A stretch of DNA of 34,497 nt, from the NCBI GenBank assembly GCA_902801255.1, contig CADCHO010000030.1, forward strand, positions 1-34,497. Direction: 5' to 3'. The notes beneath the pieces were generated by a model. The model saw only the letters and a list, made by a program, of their open reading frames with translations, did no database searches and had not been told where the DNA came from. Source of the DNA: an uncultured Eubacteriales bacterium (GTDB lineage: Bacteria > Bacillota > Clostridia > Peptostreptococcales > Anaerovoracaceae). The number at the start of each line of letters is the position of its first letter. Positions within the stretch are counted from its first letter, which is position 1. The translations under genes and the position numbers were made by a program. This document shows positions 24,260 to 32,065 of this stretch, piece by piece.

Positions 24260-25763
24260 TAATATCTCCGGCCATCATTTTGCGCCTGGAATCGCCGTCC
24301 TGCGCAAACTTCTCCGCCGCTTTGCCGTGGATCATCACTCCGTACATAAGACTTGTATCAAGTGTGTTGCCCTGAGCAATGAGTGATGCGATTACTCCCG
24401 CCAGGACATCCCCCGAACCCGCGGTTGCAAGACCCGAGTTTCCAACGGTATTGAGATAAAGCTTCTGGCCGCTGCCGGCATCTCTCAGAGCTATGAGTGA
24501 TACGTCGGACTTCACTACCATGCTCACATCGAACTTCTCTGCGAACTTGCGGGTATAACCTATCCTGCTCCTTGCAACGATATTGATATCTTCTCCGCAG
24601 AGCCTTGCCATTTCACCCAGATGAGGGGTTATGACGCACTGGCATTTCCTCTTTCGCAAGGATTTGAGGTTCTTAGCGATAAGATTGAGAGCTCCGGCAT
24701 CAAATACCGCAGGCTTGCTGCCGGCGAGTATCTGTTTTACCAGCAGTCTTCCTACAGAATCCTCCTTGAGTCCGGGGCCGATAAGAATAACATCTACATT
24801 GTCTTTGAAACCTTCAAAAGCTCCGAGAACATCATCAGGTTTGTAAGGAACTGCTACAGCCTCAGGTATCGAAACATTGAAGAATCCCGTGTATTTTGAC
24901 GGACAGAAGATCTTTACCAGACCGCATCCCGCTCTGTATGCTGCTTTCGCAGCCAGCATGCCGGCGCCCAGCATTCCGTTCGAACTTATTACAAGTCCGA
25001 CAGTACCGAACGTGCCTTTATGTCCGTTCTCAGCGCGTGGCGCAAGCGCCTTCACTATCGTTCTGTCAAGGAATGCTCTGTCGAGTACCTCGAGCTTATC
25101 ATTGATGTTATCGTAGCCGTCATTCATGAGACCGATATCTACGACTTTGACTTCACCGCAGCACTCTCTGCCGGCGCCGAAAAACATACCGGTCTTATAG
25201 CTTCCGAATGTCACGGTAAGATCTGCCCTGACTGCCTCACCCATTATGAGTCCGCTCGTGGCGTTCAGTCCTGAAGGGATGTCAACCGCGACTTTGTATC
25301 CCGTTTTTGAATTTATGTATTTCACCAGCCTGATGTCATCGTCTCCGAGGACCTTGTTAAGGCCGATGCCGTAAATGCCGTCGATTATGCAGTCATATCT
25401 CGCGTTAAGAATATTGCGTTCGATACCTCTCAGACCTGATATGCGTACTTCTCTGTGAGAATTTACAAGTATGCTCATCTGGCGTTTCAGCTCATCGCTT
25501 GCCTTATCGATCCTGCCTGCGAAATACACGCTGATGCCCGTATACCCCTTCTGCGCAAGCCACCTTGCAGCAGCCACTGCATCGCCTCCGTTATTGCCGT
25601 GACCGGCGAGAACGAGTATCTTTGCGGATTTATCGGGTATCCTTTCAGCCACTTCATCAGCGACTCCTCTTGCAGCGTTTTCCATGAGAACAACGCCGGG
25701 AAGCCCTGCCTGAGAAGCAAACTGATCCATGTATTTCATTCCTTTTGCCGTCAATGCATACAT
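24243..25763 (-). CDS. nnr: Bifunctional NAD(P)H-hydrate epimerase / ADP-dependent dehydratase
   Basis: Repairs hydrated NADH/NADPH. 506 residues. N-terminal YjeF_N epimerase domain (about 1-215) with [17 protein letters not shown] and DGIYGIGL; C-terminal ribokinase-like dehydratase domain with [29 protein letters not shown] and the nucleotide-binding [20 protein letters not shown] chose the ATG at 25763 ([13 protein letters not shown]), with AGGAGAGG in front; a TTG at 25769 is also possible. Second or third gene of the RDD-PyrK-like-nnr unit. Its last bases carry the rpsU promoter. Confidence 0.95.
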   Translation of the reverse strand: MYALTAKGMKYMDQFASQAGLPGVVLMENAARGVADEVAERIPDKSAKILVLAGHGNNGGDAVAAARWLAQKGYTGISVYFAGRIDKASDELKRQMSILVNSHREVRISGLRGIERNILNARYDCIIDGIYGIGLNKVLGDDDIRLVKYINSKTGYKVAVDIPSGLNATSGLIMGEAVRADLTVTFGSYKTGMFFGAGRECCGEVKVVDIGLMNDGYDNINDKLEVLDRAFLDRTIVKALAPRAENGHKGTFGTVGLVISSNGMLGAGMLAAKAAYRAGCGLVKIFCPSKYTGFFNVSIPEAVAVPYKPDDVLGAFEGFKDNVDVILIGPGLKEDSVGRLLVKQILAGSKPAVFDAGALNLIAKNLKSLRKRKCQCVITPHLGEMARLCGEDINIVARSRIGYTRKFAEKFDVSMVVKSDVSLIALRDAGSGQKLYLNTVGNSGLATAGSGDVLAGVIASLIAQGNTLDTSLMYGVMIHGKAAEKFAQDGDSRRKMMAGDIIDNLF

Positions 25764-25791
25764 CGGCAATACCTCTCCTTGTTTATTTCAA

Positions 25792-26517
25792 TCAGACGAG
25801 CACATCCCATCTGATAATATTCTTGTCGAAAACCGGGCCGGCATCGCTGCAGTTGAGTCTGCCCTCGGTAGTTTCGATAAAACAGTCATCGTAATCAGCT
25901 GACTCTGCAAGCACAGTGCTGCTCATGCTGAACTGCCCTTCGTCCGCCTTGTTGGCAAGCGACTTCAGCATATTGAGAGAGCCACCGGCGCAGATGTACG
26001 GAACGTGTCTGACCGCGTCTGATGCGCTGCCTTCCCTGCCATTGCTTCCGTCTAGTGTCAGCACTTCGATCTCGTTCACAAGATGCCTGAATGATTCAAG
26101 CATGTATATGTCATTCTTGCTTGGATAGCTGAGGATGAGCTTGCATTTTATGCCGCGCACCAAAAGGGCACGGGAAAGTCCAAGCATCTCAGGAATACCG
26201 AGGTCGTCTGCAACCAGCAGAACTTCGTCCGGCATCGCATCCAGATCGAACCCATTGCCCAGTCCCATTGTAACCGTAACTTCTTCACCCGGTCCGAGTG
26301 AAGCGAGGATCTTGCTCTCCTTGCCGTCTGCCGGGAATACCACAGTGAATCTGTTGCTGTCGAAATCACACACCTGATAAGGTCTGCGGACTCCGCCCGC
26401 TTCTATCATAGCATACTGTCCGGGAAGTCTGAAATCACACTCCCCCATGTCAAATGTCATCTTGTAAATATCGCGAACAAGATTGTCGTTGTGTACGATC
26501 TTGCCTGTTTTTTTCAT
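25792..26517 (-). CDS. Degenerate PyrK-like ferredoxin-reductase-family flavoprotein
   Basis: 241 residues, similar throughout to the electron-transfer subunit of class 1B dihydroorotate dehydrogenase (PyrK). The FAD barrel shows LPGQYAMIEA and RRPYQVCDF (canonical RPxS becomes RPYQ) and GLGNGF (85-90). The NAD-domain loop, usually GGGIG, reads VADDLG (102-107). The C-terminal [2Fe-2S] motif C-x4-C-x2-C keeps only Cys212 and later Cys223 (before GPVF); the first two ligand positions are Ala and Tyr. So cluster binding is very probably lost and NAD binding altered. There is no pyrD or other pyrimidine gene nearby; instead it precedes the NAD(P)H-hydrate repair gene. Present role unknown. Weak ribosome-binding site. 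Confidence 0.78.
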   Translation of the reverse strand: MKKTGKIVHNDNLVRDIYKMTFDMGECDFRLPGQYAMIEAGGVRRPYQVCDFDSNRFTVVFPADGKESKILASLGPGEEVTVTMGLGNGFDLDAMPDEVLLVADDLGIPEMLGLSRALLVRGIKCKLILSYPSKNDIYMLESFRHLVNEIEVLTLDGSNGREGSASDAVRHVPYICAGGSLNMLKSLANKADEGQFSMSSTVLAESADYDDCFIETTEGRLNCSDAGPVFDKNIIRWDVLV

Positions 26518-26540
26518 GCCTGGTAATCTTTCTTTTTTAT

Positions 26541-27497
26541 TTATTTCTCAGTTTCGTTATCCGCTTTTTCTATTGCCTCGATGATCGCGGCTTTGGTAGC
26601 CCTTGAGCTGATCTGCACACCTCTTTCACGTGCAGCCTCAAGGAGTTCTTCCTTTTTCATCGACATGCTCAGCTCCGGCTTTTCAGCGCGGATATCTTCC
26701 ACTGTCTCCTCAGCAGGATCTCCGGTCTCTTCGTCTGTTGTGCTTACCTCAGTCTCCGATGTTTCTTCAACAGATGTTTCCGGTTCGTTCAAAACGACTT
26801 CAGGTATCACTTCGATAACAGGTTCTTCAGCCGGTTCCGCTTCAGAAACAACCGGTTCCGGAACTTTTACATCCGCAGCGGCTTCAGGTTCCGCTATAGG
26901 CATCGGAACTGATTCGGACTTCTGAGCTTCAGCGCGGGCTTTTTCCAGGTGTCTTCTGAGATTCATTTTCTCGGACTCCTTGAGATCAACTACATAGGAA
27001 TCCAGGATCTTGTCATGCCAGCCTCTGTTCTTCTCATCAATAAGTATCCAGATGTATCCGAGTCCTAATACGGACCCCGATGCGCTTTTTACAAAGCATT
27101 CTCTGAATAACATCTTCCAGAATCTGAAAGGCTTTCCATCAGTGCTGGACACGACCTGCAGGCCGACTATGGCTTTTCCTATGGACTTGCCTTTTGCGAA
27201 TAAGATAAACTCCAGAACTATATACGCAACAAGGATAATGAATACAACTATCATAATAACGGAAGATGCTCCGTTGAGATGATTCCTTCCTATATCATAG
27301 CCGTAGCCATATCCGTAACCGTAGCCATATCCAAAATCGTTACCGTATCCATATCCCGGGATACCGGTCTTTATACCGTTTGCTGCCATCACAGCAGTAT
27401 AAAGCAGATAACTTACGAACGGCACAACAGAATCAATGCATGCTGCTCCGAATCTCTTGCCTCTGGAGGCAAGTTTCATTACTTTCTTTTCAGTCAT
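26541..27497 (-). CDS. RDD-family membrane protein with Gly-Tyr repeats and SAP-like C-terminus
   Basis: 318 residues. RDD domain (about 8-172): SRGKRFGAACIDSVVPFV as first membrane segment, two more hydrophobic segments (78-101 and 140-153), GKSIGKAIVGLQVV and the RGWHDKILDSYVV ending. The loop after segment 1 carries a Gly-Tyr tract (49-67). A long acidic Pro/Glu/Thr linker (about 185-280) leads to a short helix-extension-helix (SAP/Rho-N-like) domain, KKEELLEAARERGVQISSRA onward, known elsewhere for nucleic-acid binding. ATG preceded by GGAGAT at 8 nt. Function not known; membrane-anchored nucleic-acid or protein contact is speculation. Confidence 0.82.
   Translation of the reverse strand: MTEKKVMKLASRGKRFGAACIDSVVPFVSYLLYTAVMAANGIKTGIPGYGYGNDFGYGYGYGYGYGYDIGRNHLNGASSVIMIVVFIILVAYIVLEFILFAKGKSIGKAIVGLQVVSSTDGKPFRFWKMLFRECFVKSASGSVLGLGYIWILIDEKNRGWHDKILDSYVVDLKESEKMNLRRHLEKARAEAQKSESVPMPIAEPEAAADVKVPEPVVSEAEPAEEPVIEVIPEVVLNEPETSVEETSETEVSTTDEETGDPAEETVEDIRAEKPELSMSMKKEELLEAARERGVQISSRATKAAIIEAIEKADNETEK
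27298..27357 (-). repeat. Gly-Tyr codon repeat within the RDD gene
   Basis: 60 bp of alternating Tyr (TAT/TAC) and Gly codons broken once by GNDF: about eight GY units. Codons vary (TAT/TAC, GGA/GGC/GGT), so selection on the peptide is more likely than a recent slippage expansion. Confidence 0.85.
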
Positions 27498-27662
27498 TCA
27501 AGTAAATCTCCAGCCTTTAAATGATTAAACAGTTTTAGCTTACAGCAAAACTATCAATAAATTATACAACACAATTGTTAACTTTTTTTATAGATTTGAT
27601 GTATTTCTCTGTCCTTTTTAATGGCTCCAAGCCATATCCCGGTTACATTACCGGCACGAAAG

Positions 27663-27700
27663 AATCACGCTCATTGGTATCTTATGCCAAGAGCGTGATT
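27663..27700. terminator. Long hairpin downstream of iscU (probable terminator)
   Basis: AATCACGCTC (27663-27672) pairs with GAGCGTGATT (27691-27700). Inside it TTGGTAT (27674-27680) pairs with ATGCCAA (27684-27690) with one bulged A and a 3-nt loop: about 17 pairs. The minus-strand tail is CUUUCG, so the U tract is poor. Most likely ends the isc transcript. Confidence 0.55.
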
Positions 27701-27736
27701 GTTATGAACCAATTTTGCTTTCTCAGTATTCACCGA

Positions 27737-28156
27737 TCAGTCTTCGTGAGGCTCAAATCCTACGAGGCTCTCAGGCATCTCCCTGCCGCTTCTTGTATAG
27801 TAGTCAACAAGTGCTGCCTTGATCGCATCTTCAGCAAGCACCGAACAGTGGATTTTTCTAGCCGGAAGTCCGTCGAGCGCATCGACTACAGCCTTGTTAG
27901 TAAGTTCAAGTGCTTCATCGAGAGTTTTTCCCTTGATGAGTTCTGTAGCCATAGAACTTGTAGCAATAGCGCTTCCGCATCCGAAAGTCTTAAACTTTAC
28001 ATCAGCAATCTTATCGTCTTCTACCTTGAGATACATCTTCATGATATCTCCGCAGACAGGATTTCCGACTTCGCCTACTCCATCAGCATCTTCGATGACT
28101 CCGACATTGCGCGGATGTTCAAAATGATCCATTACTTTATCTGTATACAGTGACAT
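27737..28156 (-). CDS. iscU: Fe-S cluster scaffold IscU/NifU N-domain
   Basis: 139 residues. Assembles [2Fe-2S]/[4Fe-4S] clusters from sulfur supplied by the desulfurase and hands them on. The three ligand cysteines are present: Cys35 in GNPVCGD (with Asp37), Cys60 in FGCGSAIA and Cys104 in HCSVLAEDAI. It lacks the C-terminal thioredoxin-like NifU domain. ATG with GGAGG at good spacing, 12 bp after iscS. Third gene of iscR-iscS-iscU; no hscBA or fdx follow, as is usual in Clostridia. Confidence 0.96.
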   Translation of the reverse strand: MSLYTDKVMDHFEHPRNVGVIEDADGVGEVGNPVCGDIMKMYLKVEDDKIADVKFKTFGCGSAIATSSMATELIKGKTLDEALELTNKAVVDALDGLPARKIHCSVLAEDAIKAALVDYYTRSGREMPESLVGFEPHED

Positions 28157-28168
28157 TTTATATTCCTC

Positions 28169-29377
28169 CTATTTATTCCAGAATTCCGGTATGCAGTGCT
28201 CTCTCTTACCGGTCATCAGGTCTTCCCAATAAGGCGACATGCTTCTGTAATATTCAACTACCTGATGCACTTTTTCTATTATATAGTCGACCTGCTCTTC
28301 AGTGTTATCGATATCCAGACTGAACCTCAGGGATCCGTGTGCCGCTTCGACAGGTACACCCATTCCGAGCAGAACGTGTGACGGGTCGAGAGATTCACTT
28401 GTACATGCGCTTCCCGATGAGCATTCGATACCGTACATATCGAGGTGGAGAAGCAGGCTTTCGCCCTCAACTCCCTCGAACGACCAGTTTACATTGCCAG
28501 GAAGTCTTTTGACAGGATCACCGTTAAGCTGGGAATAAGGAATGTCCTTCAGTCCTTCGATAAGCCTGTCCCTGAGAGCTTTTACCTTGCTCATGTTCTC
28601 TTCCATGTTATCGCATCCCTCCTTGAGTGCGACTGCCATGGCGGCAATACCCGGAACATTGACAGTACCGGCACGTTTGCCTCTCTCCTGAGCTCCGCCT
28701 TCGATAACGTTCACCAGTTTGATGCCGTTGCGGGCGTAGAGAATTCCGACACCCTTAGGGCCGTGGAACTTGTGTCCCGACATCGAAAGCATGTCTATAT
28801 TCATAGCCTGTACATCTATTGGCAGATGAGCTGCAGCCTGTACGGAATCTGTGTGGAACAGCACTTTCTTTGCCTTGCAGATTGCGCCGATCTCAGGTAT
28901 AGGCTGTACAGCGCCCATCTCGTTGTTTGCAAACATGATGCTTACAAGAGCAGTGTCATCTCTGATGGCATCTTCCACATCCTTGACATCAACAATGCCG
29001 TTTGATTTCGGAGCAAGATATGTTACCTCAAATCCCTCTCCCTCGAGCTTGCGCATGGTGTGAAGAATGGCATGATGCTCGATATTGAGCGTGATAAGGT
29101 GCTTCTTTCCTTTTGCCTTCAGTCCTCTTGCTGCGGAGAGCAGCGCCTGGTTGTCTGCCTCAGAACCGCCTGATGTAAAGTAAATCTCGTTAGGTCTTGC
29201 AGCATTGATACATTTCGCAACTATTTCTCTGGCTTCATCAAGTGCCTCCTGCGTACGCTGTCCGTCGCTGTGAAGGCTGTTAGGATTGCCGTTAAAGTCA
29301 TCGAGACATTGTATAAGTTTGTCTCTTGCCGTTTTGCTGAGATATGTTGTTGCGGCATTATCAGCATAAACTCTCAT
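28169..29377 (-). CDS. iscS: Cysteine desulfurase IscS/NifS
   Basis: 402-residue PLP enzyme that makes persulfide sulfur from cysteine. PLP Lys203 in SMSGHKFHGPKG; His104-region and TSGGSEADNQAL PLP contacts; catalytic Cys325 on the SSGSACTSES loop, which is of the group I (IscS/NifS) length. ATG preceded by AGGAGG. It lies 21 bp after iscR and 12 bp before iscU, so all three form one operon. Confidence 0.97.
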   Translation of the reverse strand: MRVYADNAATTYLSKTARDKLIQCLDDFNGNPNSLHSDGQRTQEALDEAREIVAKCINAARPNEIYFTSGGSEADNQALLSAARGLKAKGKKHLITLNIEHHAILHTMRKLEGEGFEVTYLAPKSNGIVDVKDVEDAIRDDTALVSIMFANNEMGAVQPIPEIGAICKAKKVLFHTDSVQAAAHLPIDVQAMNIDMLSMSGHKFHGPKGVGILYARNGIKLVNVIEGGAQERGKRAGTVNVPGIAAMAVALKEGCDNMEENMSKVKALRDRLIEGLKDIPYSQLNGDPVKRLPGNVNWSFEGVEGESLLLHLDMYGIECSSGSACTSESLDPSHVLLGMGVPVEAAHGSLRFSLDIDNTEEQVDYIIEKVHQVVEYYRSMSPYWEDLMTGKREHCIPEFWNK

Positions 29378-29398
29378 TAAAATGTTCCTCCTGAATAT

Positions 29399-29854
29399 CT
29401 ATTCTGCCGGATCACAGCTTTCGCAGTATTCGCCCAGCATTTTTTTACGATTGCCTGTAATTATATCTTCAAGGGTGATTCCCTTCAGATAGTTCTCGAT
29501 CACTTTATCAAGTCCTGCCCAGAGAGGAAGCGTGCTGCATGTAGCAGCCTTTTCGCACTGTACACCTTCCTGCATTATGCAGTTTACAGGAGCCAGAGTT
29601 CCCTCCGTCAGCAGAAGTATCTCATTGATAGTGTAGTCTTTCGGATCCCGCGCAAGCATATAGCCTCCGTTCTTTCCTCTCAGACTCTTGAGCATGCCTC
29701 CCTTATTGAGAATTGCTATGATGCTCTCGAGATATTTCATAGAGAGGTTCTCGCTCTCAGCTATATCCGAAAGCGAAACATATCCGTTCTCACCTTTGCG
29801 GGCCAGATCAACCATTACGGTCAGAGCATATCTGCCCTTGGTCGAAACCATCAT
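29399..29854 (-). CDS. iscR: Rrf2-family regulator, IscR-type
   Basis: 151-residue winged-helix dimeric repressor that senses Fe-S status. HTH region YVSLSDIAESENLSMKYLESIIAILNKGGML; wing SLRGKNGGYMLAR; three cysteines, Cys92, Cys100 and Cys106, in the loop that binds [2Fe-2S] in IscR. I chose the ATG at 29854 (MMVSTKGRYAL), with AGGGGA 9 nt before; the frame extends to 29878 without better support. It heads the isc operon and an inverted repeat lies on its promoter, so autoregulation is likely. Confidence 0.94.
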   Translation of the reverse strand: MMVSTKGRYALTVMVDLARKGENGYVSLSDIAESENLSMKYLESIIAILNKGGMLKSLRGKNGGYMLARDPKDYTINEILLLTEGTLAPVNCIMQEGVQCEKAATCSTLPLWAGLDKVIENYLKGITLEDIITGNRKKMLGEYCESCDPAE

Positions 29855-29886
29855 TTCTGAAATTCCCCTTTCTGTCATCGTTTTGG

Positions 29887-29903
29887 TCCGCGGCAGCCGC
29901 GGA
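29887..29903 (-). promoter_or_regulatory. GC-rich hairpin in the iscR leader
   Basis: TCCGCGG-CAG-CCGCGGA, a 7-bp stem with a 3-nt loop in an otherwise AT-rich leader of about 56 nt, ending about 33 nt before the iscR ATG. Could stabilise the mRNA or modulate ribosome entry. Confidence 0.45.
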
Positions 29904-29916
29904 ATTTACCAGATAA

Positions 29917-29945
29917 ATCCTACTCTCTCGGTAGGAATATGTCAA
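29917..29945 (-). promoter_or_regulatory. isc operon promoter
   Basis: Minus strand TTGACA (29940-29945), 17 bp, TAGGAT (29917-29922). The IscR-like palindrome covers the spacer end and the -10. Confidence 0.7.
29918..29936. promoter_or_regulatory. Probable IscR operator
   Basis: Inverted repeat TCCTAC-n7-GTAGGA overlapping the -10 and spacer of the isc promoter. Bound repressor would block RNA polymerase directly. The adjacent iscR product is the obvious ligand. Confidence 0.6.
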
Positions 29946-30000
29946 CAGTCATTTTCAGACATCTCAGTATTATATTTTAATGTTTCGGATTGATTGATTT

Positions 30001-30028
30001 TTGACAATATGCTTCTTTATAATATAGA
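30001..30028 (+). promoter_or_regulatory. Promoter of the Na/Pi cotransporter gene
   Basis: TTGACA (30001-30006), 16 bp, TATAGA (30023-30028). Start near 30035, leader about 57 nt. Confidence 0.5.
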
Positions 30029-30046
30029 TGGAGGAAATTGGGAAAT

Positions 30047-30070
30047 ATGTTACTCCTCAGATTCATCTAA
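30047..30070 (+). CDS. Possible leader mini-ORF (7 codons)
   Basis: ATG TTA CTC CTC AGA TTC ATC TAA, peptide MLLLRFI, with GGAGG 12 nt upstream (30030-30034). Its stop falls in the hairpin that covers the next gene's ribosome-binding site. No homology can be judged at this size. Confidence 0.2.
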   Translation: MLLLRFI

Positions 30071-30078
30071 TCTCGGAG
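30053..30078 (+). promoter_or_regulatory. Hairpin masking the Na/Pi transporter ribosome-binding site
   Basis: AGATT (30059-30063) pairs with AATCT (30069-30073). Beyond a small internal loop CTCC (30053-30056) pairs with GGAG (30075-30078), which is the Shine-Dalgarno of the gene starting at 30092. Confidence 0.35.
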
Positions 30079-30091
30079 GGATTAATTATAT

Positions 30092-32008
30092 ATGGAAATT
30101 TTTTATAATGTGATAGCCTTTTTAGGCGGTCTGTCAATGTTCCTCTACGGAATGAGAGTCATGGGTGACGGGCTTAAGAGTTCTTCCGGCGGAGCTATGA
30201 AGAATGCCCTCGCTAAGGTTACAAACAAACCTGCTATGGGTTTTCTGCTCGGAATGCTGGTAGCATGTATAATACAAAGTTCAACGGCTACCATAGTCAT
30301 AACGGTAGGTCTGGTCGGAGCAGGATTCCTCACCTTCCATCAGTCAGTAGGCATAGTACTCGGTGCCAATGTAGGAACAGCTATCACTGCGCAGATCATA
30401 AGACTCATGGACGTCAGTTCGGGCATGGACAGTCCTCTGTACTTTTTCAAGGCCGACAACCTCGCCCCTCTCGCCCTTGTGATCGGTATCGTGTGCATTA
30501 TGTTCCTGAAATCCGGTACCTTTAAGACAGTAGGTTCGGTAGCATGCGGATTCGGAATCCTGTTTATGGGTCTCATCTACATGAGTAATGTAGTATCCGG
30601 TTTCGGAGAGTCTCTCAGCTATCTGCTGACAGCTTTTTCAAACAACTATGCGCTCGGATTCCTGTCAGGTATTCTTGTAACAGGTGTTGTACAGAGCTCT
30701 TCAGCGGTAGTAGGTATCATACAGTCGATCGCAAGTTCGGTAGGAGTCACATTCAGTGCTGTATTTGCAGTCATAATCGGTGTCAACATCGGAGATTGTC
30801 TCACGACATACCTTGTCAGCCGTATCGGCGCTAAACCCGTACAGAGGCGTACGGCTGTTGTCCACATTGTTTACAACGTATTCGCAGCTCTTATCTGCTT
30901 CCTGCTCGTATTCGTAGGACGAAAAACCGGTATTATAAGCGACGCATTATGGACAGGCACACTGAATTCAGGCGGAGTTGCCAACATCCACGGCTGCTTC
31001 AGGCTCATCCCTGCAGTGCTGCTGCTGCCGTTTGCGGGAGTTCTCGAGAGGATCAGCACAAATATCGTAAAAGATGAGCCGATCGACGAAGAAGACCTGA
31101 ATGCCATCGCTGCTCTCGATGCTCTCGATGAACGTCTCTTTACATCCCCTGCGCTTGCACTCGACCAGGCAGAAAGCGTCGTAATGGAAATGAGCGATAT
31201 CGCCGCTCACAACTTCGATGCTGCAGTACGGCAGATATACGACTATGATCCTAAACGTGACAGCCGCATACAGGCCCGCGAAAACCTGCTCGACACCATG
31301 ACTGACGCTACCAACAAATATGTTGTATCGCTTTCACCTTATGTTACAAGAGAGGTCGATAACCAGCATCAGAACAGGGTCCTCAAGGCTCTGATATGCT
31401 ATGAGCGAATCGGAGACCTTGCCGTAAACATAGCCGAAGAGATCAACACTTTAAGAAGCGAAAACAAGGAATTCTCCGGTACGGCACTTGAGGAACTCCG
31501 CGTTGCCTTTGATTCGATCTATGAGATCCTTGATATAACATCACGTGCATATAAATCCAAAAGTGCTGCACTTGCGGCAAAAGTTGAACCTCTCGAGGAA
31601 GTTATCGACGACCTCGTTGAGGAGCTGAACGGCAGGCACGTCTATAGGATGGTCAATCATCTTTGCGACCCTATCAACGGCATCAGGTATCAGTCCATTC
31701 TTACGAATGTGGAACATATCTCGGATAAATGCAGTGATATCGCTATCTACATAATGGAAGGTGAAGATACTTCGATCTTCGGTCAGGAACACTCTTTCGT
31801 TCATGAACTGCATCATTCGGCTTCACAAAGATACCTGCAGGCCTACAGCGACGATTACAGCAAATACTTCGATGCTCTGAACGCAATTCCTGCAATTGAG
31901 GAGCAGACTGAGAAAGAACCGGCTGCAGAAACCGACAATAAAGAGAACAGCAAAAAAGAAAAGAAAGAAAAAAAAGAAAAGGCAAAGAAGGAGAAAAAGT
32001 CCAGATAG
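30092..32008 (+). CDS. Na/Pi cotransporter family protein with PhoU-like domain
   Basis: 638 residues, NptA/YjbB type. Membrane part (about 1-330) has the two inverted PNaS repeats with their hallmark QSSTATIV (62-69) and QSSSAVVGI, each followed by GxxxGxNxGT/D motifs (VLGANVGTAITAQ, IGVNIGDCLTTY). The C-terminal half is a PhoU-like helical bundle (about 350-590), then a Lys/Glu-rich tail (KKEKKEKKEKAKKEKKSR). Imports phosphate with Na+ or, in the E. coli YjbB case, exports it. A Na+ gradient could come from the nearby membrane pyrophosphatase, if that pumps Na+. Monocistronic, with its own promoter and a strong terminator. GGAGGG lies 11 nt before the ATG, slightly far. Confidence 0.93.
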   Translation: MEIFYNVIAFLGGLSMFLYGMRVMGDGLKSSSGGAMKNALAKVTNKPAMGFLLGMLVACIIQSSTATIVITVGLVGAGFLTFHQSVGIVLGANVGTAITAQIIRLMDVSSGMDSPLYFFKADNLAPLALVIGIVCIMFLKSGTFKTVGSVACGFGILFMGLIYMSNVVSGFGESLSYLLTAFSNNYALGFLSGILVTGVVQSSSAVVGIIQSIASSVGVTFSAVFAVIIGVNIGDCLTTYLVSRIGAKPVQRRTAVVHIVYNVFAALICFLLVFVGRKTGIISDALWTGTLNSGGVANIHGCFRLIPAVLLLPFAGVLERISTNIVKDEPIDEEDLNAIAALDALDERLFTSPALALDQAESVVMEMSDIAAHNFDAAVRQIYDYDPKRDSRIQARENLLDTMTDATNKYVVSLSPYVTREVDNQHQNRVLKALICYERIGDLAVNIAEEINTLRSENKEFSGTALEELRVAFDSIYEILDITSRAYKSKSAALAAKVEPLEEVIDDLVEELNGRHVYRMVNHLCDPINGIRYQSILTNVEHISDKCSDIAIYIMEGEDTSIFGQEHSFVHELHHSASQRYLQAYSDDYSKYFDALNAIPAIEEQTEKEPAAETDNKENSKKEKKEKKEKAKKEKKSR

Positions 32009-32011
32009 AAG

Positions 32012-32050
32012 AAAAGACTTCACAGATCAGTCATCTGTGAAGTCTTTTTT
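32012..32050. terminator. Strong bidirectional terminator
   Basis: 16-bp perfect stem AAAAGACTTCACAGAT (32012-32027) / ATCTGTGAAGTCTTTT (32033-32048), 5-nt loop, T run to 32050. It separates the Na/Pi gene from the convergent yitT-like gene. Confidence 0.93.
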
Positions 32051-32065
32051 ATTGTTCATATTGTT

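Noticed and set aside
27298-27357. Gly-Tyr repeat as a minisatellite or CRISPR-like array
   Set aside because: Units are 6-12 bp with synonymous codon variation inside one reading frame; it is a peptide repeat, not a repeat-spacer array.
27575-28153. 192-codon open frame on the plus strand
   Set aside because: Mostly antisense to iscU; the non-overlapping part is the intergenic hairpin region.
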